DNA of 13,595 nucleotides from Flavobacteriales bacterium UBA2426 (GCA_002342985.1 DDRC01000014.1:28853-42447); one strand, 5' to 3'; positions 5,570 to 12,769 are shown, numbered from the stretch's first letter. Program-made: numbers and translations. The notes: generated by a model from the letters alone, not told the origin.

Positions 5570-7210
5570 TCATGTCTGCAACACCCCCATATTGAACTCC
5601 CGCGTCGCCGGGCTCTGGCTCGCCGCCTCGATCCCCATGCTGATCCACGTCCGCGTATCCAACGGATCAATGATCGCATCCAGCCATAGCCGTGCCGCCG
5701 CGTAATAGGGGCTCATGCTTTCTTCGTACTTGCTGCGGATCTTGCCGAGGATCTCGGCCTCGCGCTCCTTGGTGATCTCCTCGCCGCGGCCTTTCAGCGC
5801 GGCCACTTCGATCTGCAGCAGCACCTTGGCGGCCTGGTCGCCGCCCATCACGGCCACCTGGGCGCTGGGCCAGCCCACGATCAGGCGCGGGTCGTAGGCC
5901 TTGCCGCACATGGCGTAGTTGCCGGCGCCGTAGCTGTTGCCCACGATCACGGTGAACTTGGGCACCACGCTGTTGGCCACGGCGTTCACCAGTTTCGCGC
6001 CGTCCTTGATGATGCCGCCGTGCTCGCTGCGACTGCCCACCATGAAGCCGGTGACGTCCTGCAGGAAGACCAGCGGGATGTTCTTCTGGTTGCAGTTGGC
6101 GATGAAGCGCGTGGCCTTGTCGGCGCTGTCGCTGTAGATCACGCCGCCAAACTGCATCTCGCCCTTCTTGCTCTTCACCACCTTGCGCTGGTTGGCCACG
6201 ATGCCTACGGCCCAGCCGTCGATGCGGGCGTAGGCGGTGATGATGCTCTGGCCGAAGCCTTCCTTGTACTCGGTGTACTCGCTGTCGTCCACCAGGCGCG
6301 CGATCACCTCGCGCATGTCGTAGGGCTTGGCGCGGTCGGCGGGGATGATCCCGTAGATCTCCTTGGGATCGGCCTTGGGCGCGGCGGGCTTTTCGCGACT
6401 GAACCCCGCGTCCTTCGGCTTGCCGAGCTTGTCCATGATGGCGCGGATCTTCTTCAGGCAGTCCGCATCGTCCTTGCACTTGTAGTCGGTCACGCCGCTG
6501 ATCTCGCTGTGGGTGGTGGCCCCGCCGAGGGTCTCGTTGTCGATGTCCTCGCCGATGGCGGCTTTCACCAGGTAGCTGCCCGCGAGGAAGATGCTGCCGG
6601 TCTTCTCCACGATCAGGGCCTCGTCGCTCATGATGGGCAGGTAGGCGCCGCCGGCCACGCAGCTGCCCATCACGGCGGCGATCTGCGTGATGCCCATGGA
6701 GCTCATCACCGCGTTGTTGCGGAAGATCCGGCCGAAGTGCTCCTTGTCGGGGAAGATCTCGTCCTGCATGGGTAGGTACACGCCGGCGCTGTCCACCAGG
6801 TAGATGATGGGCAGGCGGTTCTCGATGGCGATCTCCTGCGCGCGCAGGTTCTTCTTGCCCGTCATGGGGAACCAGGCGCCGGCCTTCACGGTGGCGTCGT
6901 TGGCCACCACGATGCACTGGCGCTTGCTCACGTAGCCGATCACCACCACCACACCCGCGCTGGGCGCTCCGCCGTGCTCCTTGTACATGCCATCGGCCGC
7001 GAAGGCACCGATCTCGATGCGCGGGCTCTTGGGGTCCAGCAGGGCGTCGATGCGCTCGCGGGCGGTCATCTTGCCCTCGGCCTTGAGCTTGGCGATGCGT
7101 TTCTCGCCGCCGCCGAGGTGGACCTTCTTCAGGCGCGCGTGGAGTGCGGAGACGAGGAGCTTGTTGTGGTCCTCATTGCGGGACACTTCGATATCGATCT
7201 TCTCAGCCAT
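5570..7210 (-). CDS. Acyl-CoA carboxylase carboxyltransferase (beta) subunit, methylcrotonyl-CoA carboxylase-like
   Basis: The 546-residue protein transfers CO2 from carboxybiotin to an acyl-CoA. It has two crotonase-type carboxyltransferase lobes: N-terminal about 20-270 (VANDATVKAGAWFPMTGKK, LVDSAGVYLP, FPDKEHFGRIF, GSCVAGGAYLPIMSDEA) and C-terminal about 295-520 (VGIVANQRKVV, FLQDVTGFMVG, GNSYGAGNYAMCGKAYDPR, MGGDQAAKVL). GNSYGAGNYAMCGKAY and the length fit the methylcrotonyl-CoA type of leucine breakdown better than propionyl-CoA carboxylase beta (about 510 residues), but substrate assignment from sequence alone is uncertain. The biotin carboxylase/carrier subunit is not in the window. 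The ATG at 7210 gives the expected MAEKIDIEVSRNEDHNK start; TACTTTCG lies 44 bases upstream. Its last 32 codons are repeated beyond the next gene, at 5137-5235, so the present 3' end may be acquired. Confidence 0.93.
   Translation of the reverse strand: MAEKIDIEVSRNEDHNKLLVSALHARLKKVHLGGGEKRIAKLKAEGKMTARERIDALLDPKSPRIEIGAFAADGMYKEHGGAPSAGVVVVIGYVSKRQCIVVANDATVKAGAWFPMTGKKNLRAQEIAIENRLPIIYLVDSAGVYLPMQDEIFPDKEHFGRIFRNNAVMSSMGITQIAAVMGSCVAGGAYLPIMSDEALIVEKTGSIFLAGSYLVKAAIGEDIDNETLGGATTHSEISGVTDYKCKDDADCLKKIRAIMDKLGKPKDAGFSREKPAAPKADPKEIYGIIPADRAKPYDMREVIARLVDDSEYTEYKEGFGQSIITAYARIDGWAVGIVANQRKVVKSKKGEMQFGGVIYSDSADKATRFIANCNQKNIPLVFLQDVTGFMVGSRSEHGGIIKDGAKLVNAVANSVVPKFTVIVGNSYGAGNYAMCGKAYDPRLIVGWPSAQVAVMGGDQAAKVLLQIEVAALKGRGEEITKEREAEILGKIRSKYEESMSPYYAAARLWLDAIIDPLDTRTWISMGIEAASQSPATREFNMGVLQT
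5574..5668. repeat. Direct repeat copy within the carboxylase 3' end
   Basis: This 95-base segment pairs with 5141-5235 (77 of 95 identical, same orientation). The longest identical run is acccccatatt (5583-5593). The two copies bracket the small gene at 5235-5564. Confidence 0.85.
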
Positions 7211-7254
7211 GCGTCACATCGCTGCACATGGGTTTGTCCAAGTGCTGAATGCAG

Positions 7255-7262
7255 CGAAAGTA
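7255..7262 (-). promoter_or_regulatory. Candidate promoter of the carboxylase gene
   Basis: On the minus strand TACTTTCG, identical to the yjdM element, lies 44 bases before the ATG at 7210. An inverted repeat ggccgt/acggcc (7263-7268, 7276-7281) sits just upstream and could be a weak terminator for the preceding RCC1 gene or an operator. No TTG is present at the -33 position. Confidence 0.4.
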
Positions 7263-7320
7263 GGCCGTAAGCGGCACGGCCCTCCGCGTGCGGGGTTCCT
7301 GCATAGGGGGGAGCCCGACC

Positions 7321-8706
7321 TTATTGCACCACGACCCGCGCAGCAGCCGAGCCGCTCGGGTCAATGGCGCGCAGGAGGTAGGTGCCTGCCTGCAACCCCG
7401 ATACATCGATGGCCTCGGAGCCGCTCAGCTGTGCAGCCGTCAGGTCCATCACCTTGGCCCCCAAGGCATCGTGGATCGCGCCTGTGCTGCCAGGCCGTTG
7501 CTCGGCTCGCAGCCGGATGATGCCGCTTGCAGGGTTGGGGAAGACGGATAGCGCGCCAGGGGCCTCCGGCTCCCTGATCTCCGTCGTTCCCGCGCAGATG
7601 CCGCTGACCGCCACAGGCACATAGCTGGCGACCAAGCCACCATAGCCCAGCTGGCCCCAATCGCTGCTACCCCAGGCCCAGGTGGTGCCGTCTGCCTTCA
7701 AGGCCAGCGCATGGCTCATGCCGCAGGTCACCGCCACCACATCTGTGATGTTGCTGACCTGCACAGGGACGTTGCTGTCGGAGTTGGCGCCGTTGCCCAG
7801 TTGGCCGGCCAGGTTGTAGCCCCATGACCATACAGTGCCGTCGTCGCGCACAGCGCACATATGCCCCTGGCCCCCTTGCCGGGCGATGGATACGATGTTT
7901 GTGAGGCCCGGCACTTGTGCGGGAGTGTCGCCGGTGATATTGCCTCCATTGCCCAGTTGGCCCCACTGGTTGTAGCCCCAGGTCCATATGGTGCCATCGG
8001 CACGCAAGGCCGCATTGAAGCTGTACCGCCCGGCCGAGATGGCCACCACCTGGTCGAGCCCAACGGCCTGCAGTGCGGTGTCGGCAACGATGGGTGCGCC
8101 CAGACCGGCACCGAGCTGGTGGTTATCGTTCAGGCCCCAGCCCCACACGGTGCCGTTGGCAAGTAGCACGAGCAGGTGGCCATTGCCGGCAGCCATGGCG
8201 GTAACGCCCGTGAGGTTCGCTTGGGCGGGAACCGAGGAGTTGCCGGGAATGCCGGTGCCCAGCTGTCCGTAGTTGTTCTCGCCCCAGGTCCACAGGGTTC
8301 CATCGGCCTTGAGGGCGGCGGAGAACATGTCGCCTGCCGCGATCGCTATGACGCCATCCAAGCCGGGTACCTGGACTGGGATGATGCTGCTGTTGGTGGT
8401 GCCGTCGCCAAGGCCGCCCGCGTCGTTGCGGCCCCAGCACCACACGGTGGAATCGGCCGCGAGCGCCACGGTATGTCCGAAACCGCCCTGCATGTCCACC
8501 ACTTCGAGCAAGCCATGCACCGGCGCCGCAGTGTAATGCCCGGTGCTGGTGCTGTCGCCCAGTTGGCCATAGATGTTGCTGCCCCAGGAGTGCAGCACCG
8601 CATTGCCACAGGTGGCCATGGACCAATAGGCTCCGGCTCCGATCTGTTGGGCGCGCACAGCAAGGGTGGCGGTCAGGAGGGCGGTGAGCAGCAGAGGAAT
8701 GCGCAT
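7321..8706 (-). CDS. Secreted RCC1-repeat beta-propeller protein with T9SS sorting domain
   Basis: The 461-residue protein has a signal peptide (MRIPLLLTALLTATLAVRA, cut near residue 20) and seven RCC1 repeats marked by WGxNxxGQLG-like cores at Trp41, 91, 141, 190, 243, 295 and 345, each preceded by an ALKADGTxWxW strand. Seven repeats make one complete seven-bladed propeller. Residues about 385-461 form a T9SS type A sorting domain (LSVFPNPASGIIRL, then VSGLQAGTYLLRA and a final VVVQ). It should be exported by Sec and then T9SS to the cell surface or medium. RCC1 propellers bind diverse partners and have no catalysis of their own, so the role is unknown. The ATG at 8706 is chosen because it begins the signal peptide; the in-frame stretch upstream lacks coding character. 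It is followed by the carboxylase gene on the same strand after 110 bases. Confidence 0.92.
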   Translation of the reverse strand: MRIPLLLTALLTATLAVRAQQIGAGAYWSMATCGNAVLHSWGSNIYGQLGDSTSTGHYTAAPVHGLLEVVDMQGGFGHTVALAADSTVWCWGRNDAGGLGDGTTNSSIIPVQVPGLDGVIAIAAGDMFSAALKADGTLWTWGENNYGQLGTGIPGNSSVPAQANLTGVTAMAAGNGHLLVLLANGTVWGWGLNDNHQLGAGLGAPIVADTALQAVGLDQVVAISAGRYSFNAALRADGTIWTWGYNQWGQLGNGGNITGDTPAQVPGLTNIVSIARQGGQGHMCAVRDDGTVWSWGYNLAGQLGNGANSDSNVPVQVSNITDVVAVTCGMSHALALKADGTTWAWGSSDWGQLGYGGLVASYVPVAVSGICAGTTEIREPEAPGALSVFPNPASGIIRLRAEQRPGSTGAIHDALGAKVMDLTAAQLSGSEAIDVSGLQAGTYLLRAIDPSGSAAARVVVQ

Positions 8707-8945
8707 GGCGATCGTGTCCGGATTGTTGAGCGCCGAAAACTGCGAACTCCAATGCCTGGTCGGATATCCACTTTCGTGGGTATGGAACCATCTGCGTGTC
8801 CCGGCTACGGCGAGCAACGGGTGAACCCCGCGTAACAGAGCATGCGGTCCATGCCCTTGTGCTGAAGGAGCGTCCAACCGGAGGACACGCTACGTGGCGG
8901 TCCGGAAACAGCGGAGTCAATCGATTTCCCGGCCCTCTTGGCCGT

Positions 8946-8961
8946 CTGCGGAACCCCGCAG
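8946..8961 (-). terminator. Small hairpin after the TonB-C gene
   Basis: ctgcgg/ccgcag form a 6-bp stem with a four-base loop, 15 bases beyond the stop at 8977. There is no T-tract, so this is a weak terminator call. Confidence 0.3.
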
Positions 8962-8976
8962 CCCTCGGATGGGGCG

Positions 8977-9426
8977 CTACTTCTGCTGTGACCCGGTCAG
9001 CTTGTACCGGATCGGCAGGTTGTACTTCACCCGCACCGCCTCGCCGCGCTGCTTTCCGGGCTTCCAGTTGGGCATGCCCCGCACCACGCGCACGGCCTCC
9101 TCATCGCATCCGCCACCGATGCCGCGGAGCGTCTTCACCTCGTTGACGCTGCCATCGCGCTCCACCACGAAGTTCACGATGACGGTTCCTTGGATGCCTT
9201 TCTCCATGGCCTCCTTCGGGTACTTCAGCGTATTGCCGATGTACGCGAACATGGCGTCCTGCCCGCCAGGGTATTCGGGCATAACCTCTACCAAGGTGAA
9301 CGGTTCATTGGGGTCGTGCGCCTCCTCCCTCTGCGGCACCGCCACATCGATGACATTGTCATTCTGCGCGAGGCAGGCGGTGGTGGCCATCAGGCTGAGG
9401 AAGGAGAGGGCGTGGCGGAGTTTCAT
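8977..9426 (-). CDS. Periplasmic TonB C-terminal-domain protein
   Basis: The 149-residue protein has a signal peptide (MKLRHALSFLSLMATTACLA, likely cut before Gln21) and a TonB C-terminal domain over about residues 55-143: YPGGQDAMFAYIGNTLKYPKEAMEKGIQGTVIVNFVVERDGSV, then the Bacteroidota-typical GIGGGCDEEAVRVVRGMPNWKPGKQRGEAVRVKYNLPIRY. Unlike energy-coupling TonB it lacks an N-terminal membrane anchor and the Pro-rich spacer, so it probably does not couple to ExbBD itself. Many such secreted TonB-C proteins exist in Bacteroidota with unclear roles. Cys18 sits where a lipobox cysteine could be (ATTAC), but the -3 residue is poor, so plain signal peptidase I cleavage is favoured. The ATG at 9426 starts the signal peptide. 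It lies 22 bases after the PKD-like gene and is probably transcribed with it. Confidence 0.88.
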   Translation of the reverse strand: MKLRHALSFLSLMATTACLAQNDNVIDVAVPQREEAHDPNEPFTLVEVMPEYPGGQDAMFAYIGNTLKYPKEAMEKGIQGTVIVNFVVERDGSVNEVKTLRGIGGGCDEEAVRVVRGMPNWKPGKQRGEAVRVKYNLPIRYKLTGSQQK

Positions 9427-9448
9427 GGGCTCTAGGGTTCGTGCATGT

Positions 9449-10267
9449 TCAATGGGTGGCCGCGAACCGCAGCGTGATGCGCCGCACGTTCGTTGAAGCG
9501 GACGCCACGTACACGCCGTCCGGCAGGTCATCCAGTTTCCAGAGGCCCGCTCCGGCGGGCGTGCGCACGGAACGCACCTCACGGCCTTGCGCATCATGGA
9601 TCACCAGGTCCATCGCTTCGCGGGCACCCGTGATCACGAGTGCATGCTGCTGGGCATCGTACCGGATGGCCGCCATCGGGGCGTTCGCATCATCGATGCC
9701 CACGACGCCTTCGATCACCACGGCATCTGAACTCTGGCCGCAGGGGCCGTTGTCGCAGCTCCATTGCAGCACGTTGGTTCCTATGGCAGGCGCGGAGAAC
9801 GTCGCCTGCGGGTCAGAGGGGTCGCTGAAGATGCCGCTGCCGGATACTAGCGTCCAAAGGCAGGTGGCCGGCGCAACCGGGGTGGAGCCATTCAGTTGGA
9901 CAGCGCCGGGCCAAGGCGGAACGGTCTGGTCGGGTCCGGCGTCCGCCGAGGGCATGGCGCTGCTGTAGCACCAGATGGAAACCAGGTCCGTTTCCGTGCC
10001 CGTTGGCGAGAGCACGGTCCAGCGGAGGATGTTCTCGCCCAAGGACAGCCCCGTGACCGGGGTGGCAGGTGAGCCGATGTCGCTGAACTGCGCGCTGCCC
10101 TGCAGCACGGACCATTGGCCGGTTTCAAGCGCAGCCAAGGGCTGTGCGTTCATGGAGGTGGCTGTGCCGCAGATGAACTGGTCCGGGCCGGCGATGTTGG
10201 CGCGCGGCTGCGCGCATGATTGGATCGCGGAGATCGTGAATGCAGCGGCGAGGCAGGAGCGGACCAT
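9449..10267 (-). CDS. Secreted protein with two PKD-like domains and a T9SS sorting domain
   Basis: The 272-residue protein has a signal peptide (MVRSCLAAAFTISAIQSCAQ, cut near residue 20) and two tandem Ig/PKD-like modules, each opening with AGPDQ (residues 26-30 and 110-114). The first has WSVLQGSAQFSDIGSPAT and ENILRWTVLSPTG; the second LWTLVSGSGIFSDPSDPQ and TNVLQWSCDNGPC. Residues about 197-272 resemble a T9SS type A sorting domain (DLVIHDAQGREVRSV, then LDDLPDGVYVASAS). The modules are those of Bacteroidota surface adhesin-like proteins; no enzyme domain is present. The length is short for the class, which often has many modules. The start at 10267 rather than an upstream in-frame ATG is fixed by the signal peptide and by TACCTTCG four bases before it. 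The TonB-C gene follows 22 bases downstream. Confidence 0.85.
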   Translation of the reverse strand: MVRSCLAAAFTISAIQSCAQPRANIAGPDQFICGTATSMNAQPLAALETGQWSVLQGSAQFSDIGSPATPVTGLSLGENILRWTVLSPTGTETDLVSIWCYSSAMPSADAGPDQTVPPWPGAVQLNGSTPVAPATCLWTLVSGSGIFSDPSDPQATFSAPAIGTNVLQWSCDNGPCGQSSDAVVIEGVVGIDDANAPMAAIRYDAQQHALVITGAREAMDLVIHDAQGREVRSVRTPAGAGLWKLDDLPDGVYVASASTNVRRITLRFAATH

Positions 10268-10271
10268 GGTG

Positions 10272-10279
10272 CGAAGGTA
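10272..10279 (-). promoter_or_regulatory. Candidate promoter of the PKD/TonB-C unit, leaderless
   Basis: On the minus strand TACCTTCG lies four bases before the ATG at 10267, matching TAnnTTTG except for one base. This spacing would place transcription start at or next to the start codon. Confidence 0.5.
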
Positions 10280-10665
10280 TCCCCGCACGCTGGCAGCCGC
10301 AGCGCCCAGCCTCCCAGCCTGTTCGTGCCCTTCCGGGTTCGAATGCAGCCTTGGGCGATATCGGATTCGCGATTGGGATGGGTGCCATCTGCAGCCGCCC
10401 GCTTCCTGCATGGCGCATCATGGCTGCCTGCATGGCCAGGTCAGGGCACCGATTTCGAAGTGCTCGCCTGCAATACGGTTGGCTCGCGCCGCCGGCGTGC
10501 AGGTGAAGCAAAGACGCATCATCGGGCGGCACCATTGACCTGAGCGCCTTGCTGCAGGGCCATCATCTGCTACGGGCGGAGGCGGCAGGCAATGCTTGGC
10601 CGCAGCGCGTGCTCAGGGATTGACCGCTACTGCAGCATGGCCTTGTGGTCAGCGGCTCCTGCCAA
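10280..10665. other. Intergenic region without a recognisable gene
   Basis: These 386 bases lie between the PKD-like gene promoter and the end of the cold-shock-domain gene. The open frames found on both strands lack coding character, signal peptides or known motifs. No strong terminator, RNA gene or repeat was seen; the only repeats are short, such as cctgcatggc twice near 10407 and 10430. Confidence 0.5.
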
Positions 10666-11103
10666 TCACGCTTTCTTCACATTCACCGCATTCATGCCCT
10701 TGGGACCACGCTCCACTTCGAAGCGCACCTTGTCCCCATCGGCTATGGCGTCCTCCACCCGGCTCACATGCACGAAGAAGCGCTCCTGCGTGCCGTCCTC
10801 ACGGATGAATCCGAAGCCCTTGCTGGAGTCGAAGAAATCGACCCGGCCGCTGCGGATGGCGGGCTGCTCATCCTCCTGCGCGCGGCGCGGAACGCCGATC
10901 TCGATCTCGGAGATGTCGATCTCCTTGCGCTTGGCGGGGTCGGGCGGTGTGTCCGTGATGCGACCGAATTCATCCACATAGGCCATCATGTTCTCCAGGC
11001 CGCCGCCGAGGGAATTGGCCTTGCGTTCCTGTTTGCGGCGTTCCTTCTCCTCCTTCTTCTGCTGCCGTTTCTTCTCTTTCTCGCGCTTCTCGAATGTGGC
11101 CAT
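10666..11103 (-). CDS. Cold-shock-domain protein with basic coiled-coil N-terminus
   Basis: The 145-residue protein has two parts. Residues 1-30 are almost wholly Lys, Glu, Arg and Gln (EKREKEKKRQQKKEEKERRK), a likely single charged helix or coiled coil, followed by NSLGGGLENMMAYVDEFGRI and an acidic linker. Residues about 83-145 are a cold-shock domain with RNP1 KGFGFI (95-100) and RNP2 FFVHVS (109-114), ending GPKGMNAVNVKKA. This architecture is common in Bacteroidota and probably binds RNA, the basic tail adding affinity or ribosome contact (inference). The ATG at 11103 is preferred to an in-frame GTG nine bases upstream. A promoter-like TATCTTCG at 11208-11215 implies a leader of about 104 bases, as for cspA-type genes. 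It stands alone on its strand, 169 bases after the WbqC gene. Confidence 0.92.
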   Translation of the reverse strand: MATFEKREKEKKRQQKKEEKERRKQERKANSLGGGLENMMAYVDEFGRITDTPPDPAKRKEIDISEIEIGVPRRAQEDEQPAIRSGRVDFFDSSKGFGFIREDGTQERFFVHVSRVEDAIADGDKVRFEVERGPKGMNAVNVKKA

Positions 11104-11207
11104 GTATCGCACCGAACGTTTCTCCCGCTCAGGTGGTCCTTGGTCGCATGGGCCGCTATGCGCGGATCAGGTGTCCGATCAAGTGTTGCTGAACAGCGCT
11201 CGTGCGG

Positions 11208-11215
11208 CGAAGATA
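11208..11215 (-). promoter_or_regulatory. Candidate promoter of the cold-shock-domain gene, long leader
   Basis: On the minus strand TATCTTCG (TAnnTTYG) lies 104 bases before the ATG at 11103. No open frame uses the interval, which would be an untranslated leader. Confidence 0.4.
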
Positions 11216-11272
11216 CGGCGGAAGCGCCGGGGATGAGCGGCGAGGCCGGATCAGCCCTGGACCGCCCGCCGC

Positions 11273-11956
11273 TCAAGGCCTGCGGATGGTTCGGGCGGCC
11301 TCCGGCCCGGTGTTCATCACCAGGTCGATGACGCTCAAGCGGGGCTGGAAGCCATGGCGGTCGGCAAATACCTGCGGGTAGGGTGGCGCTCCCTTCAGTT
11401 CAGGCGGGAGGGGCCGCTTCGGGTGCAGGGCGGCGCGGAAGTCGAACGGCGAGCGGCTGTAGGACAAGTGGGAAAGCGCCGCATCGGGACCTGCATCGCC
11501 CGCCTCAGGTGGGGCGGAGCGGCTGGCGCCCACGTACTCCTTGCTCACCTCCACCTCGGTCTTCAGCCCCAGCCATTTCATGCCCAGCCGCATCGTCGCC
11601 AGGTCAAGCTCGATGAGGAGCCGGTGCCGGGCCATCAGCACGGCCTCGATGTCATCGATGTAATGGATGAACCATGGCGTCTTCCCGTAGGCACTGCGGA
11701 TCGCATGCAGATGCTGCTCGGGCCAGGTCTCCGCATAGCTCAGCTCCACCGACCGCATGGGCATCTTTTTGCAGTGGTCGCGGGCAATGCGCACATTGAG
11801 GTCCTGCACCCCGTTTGGCCCCACGATGCGGGTGCGGGTGCGGTAACTCTGCCGCTCGTAGTGCTCCCCAATGTCGATGATCGCCCTTGGATGGCCGGCC
11901 AGCAGGCGGTAGTGCTCCACGCAGCCGAAGTAGAAGGCGGAGAGGACAGGGTCCAT
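11273..11956 (-). CDS. WbqC-family protein
   Basis: The 227-residue protein matches the WbqC-like family over its length: a start where YFPP-type motifs are replaced by AFYFGCVEHYRLL, then HYERQSYRTRTRIVGPNGVQDLNVRI, AETWPEQHLHAIRSAYGKTPWFIHYIDDIEAVL, and the end motif YPQVFADRHGFQPRLSVIDLVMNTGPEA. WbqC proteins occur in O-antigen or polysaccharide gene clusters and have a predicted enzyme fold, but the reaction is unproven. Here no glycan genes are nearby, as is usual for the single-copy Bacteroidota form. Residues about 143-172 are a low-complexity insertion rich in Ala, Pro, Ser and Asp. The ATG at 11956 has GACCTTTG five bases before it. It diverges from the NlpE-like lipoprotein gene with 45 bases between the starts. 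Confidence 0.88.
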   Translation of the reverse strand: MDPVLSAFYFGCVEHYRLLAGHPRAIIDIGEHYERQSYRTRTRIVGPNGVQDLNVRIARDHCKKMPMRSVELSYAETWPEQHLHAIRSAYGKTPWFIHYIDDIEAVLMARHRLLIELDLATMRLGMKWLGLKTEVEVSKEYVGASRSAPPEAGDAGPDAALSHLSYSRSPFDFRAALHPKRPLPPELKGAPPYPQVFADRHGFQPRLSVIDLVMNTGPEAARTIRRP

Positions 11957-11961
11957 GGTGC

Positions 11962-11969
11962 CAAAGGTC
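11962..11969 (-). promoter_or_regulatory. Candidate promoter of the WbqC gene
   Basis: On the minus strand GACCTTTG (one mismatch to TAnnTTTG) lies five bases before the ATG at 11956. It is six bases from the divergent element at 11976-11983, so the two promoters would compete for the same DNA. Confidence 0.4.
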
Positions 11970-11975
11970 GCGCCC

Positions 11976-11983
11976 TAACTTCG
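11976..11983 (+). promoter_or_regulatory. Candidate promoter of the NlpE-like gene
   Basis: TAACTTCG lies 18 bases before the ATG at 12002 and matches the TAnnTTTG consensus with one change. The -33 region would lie inside the WbqC start. Confidence 0.4.
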
Positions 11984-12001
11984 ATGCATCATCCTTCCCT
12001 C

Positions 12002-12763
12002 ATGCATCCACTGCGATCGCTTGCCGCTTGTGCCTTGCTTGTGTCATGCGGATCCGATCCCGCCCCGGCCACGGAGAATGCGGCAGCGCTCGCCGACACC
12101 ACTGCATCGGCCCGGATGGTAGCTGATTGGCCCGGCTACTACGAAGGGCCCTTTCCGCTTGGCGAGGACCGGAGGATGACCGTGCAACTGTGGGTGCGGA
12201 GCGACAGCACCTTCGTGATCCGGCAGCGGCGCGGTGAGGCGGACACCTTGCCGGAAGGGGCGATCGGGAGATGGCAGGCGGTCGATCTGCCGGGCGGACC
12301 TGCCACCGGCCTGCTCCGGTTCCAGCACGGTGGAAACCCGCCTGACCACTACCAGCGTACGGAGACGGGGCTTGCTTTCATGGATGTGATCAACGGGGTG
12401 GGTGCGTCGGCGGGCATGGCCCTGGAGAAGCTGGCGGATGAGATCGGCGATGAGATTCCGCGCATGCGGCTCCGTGGCGAATTCACCTACATGGCCGATG
12501 CCATGAGCTTCAGGCCCTGCGGATCCCCCTTCAGCTGGCCCTGCGCCGGTGGCGAGGAATGGACGGATGAGGGCGAGGTGCTGGGCAGCCTGAATACCGC
12601 CGAGCTTGAACGGCACTACCTGCGAAGCGTGAAGCAAGGCGGCGATCCCTGGTTGATCGAGGTGGAGTGCAGCCTGGCCATGGGGCCGGCCATGGAGGGC
12701 GATGGGGCGGATGAGTACATCTTCATCCACCGTGTGCTTGGGTCTGCGGAGGCGTGTCCCTGA
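12002..12763 (+). CDS. NlpE-like lipoprotein
   Basis: The 253-residue protein has a lipoprotein signal peptide (MHPLRSLAACALLVSCGSD, lipobox LVSC, lipidated Cys16) and a Thr/Ala-rich linker. Residues about 44-110 resemble the NlpE N-terminal barrel (YYEGPFPLG, TVQLWVRSDSTFVIRQRRG, GAIGRWQ, GLLRFQHG). Residues about 155-232 resemble the associated domain (MRLRGEFTYMADAMSFRPCGSPFSWPC, LNTAELERHYLRS, PWLIEVECSLAMGPAMEG). In E. coli NlpE senses surface contact and copper and signals through Cpx; no Cpx genes are here. The N-terminal CxxC motif of classical NlpE is missing, replaced by PFPLGED, while Cys173, 181, 223 and 252 occur in the C-terminal part. The ATG at 12002 begins the signal peptide; longer in-frame frames upstream run through the WbqC gene and are rejected. 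The call is by motif only. Confidence 0.75.
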   Translation: MHPLRSLAACALLVSCGSDPAPATENAAALADTTASARMVADWPGYYEGPFPLGEDRRMTVQLWVRSDSTFVIRQRRGEADTLPEGAIGRWQAVDLPGGPATGLLRFQHGGNPPDHYQRTETGLAFMDVINGVGASAGMALEKLADEIGDEIPRMRLRGEFTYMADAMSFRPCGSPFSWPCAGGEEWTDEGEVLGSLNTAELERHYLRSVKQGGDPWLIEVECSLAMGPAMEGDGADEYIFIHRVLGSAEACP

Positions 12764-12769
12764 ACGCCA

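Noticed and set aside
6020..6775. 251-codon frame on the plus strand opposite the carboxylase
   Set aside because: The Val/Ala/Asp/His-rich translation reflects antisense codon bias, with no promoter, signal or motif.
5667..6917. 416-codon frame on the minus strand within the carboxylase gene
   Set aside because: It is the shifted frame of the carboxylase: low-complexity Arg/His/Gln/Gly-rich translation with no domain, while the overlapping frame has full family motifs.
8766..8782. ccactttcgtgg small hairpin and promoter-like cactttcg on the plus strand
   Set aside because: There is no plus-strand gene downstream, the stem is only four to six base pairs, and one such match in 240 intergenic bases is expected by chance.
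10335..10346. tRNA T-loop-like gggttcgaatgc
   Set aside because: The flanking five bases do not pair as a T-stem, and no acceptor stem or anticodon arm can be drawn around it.
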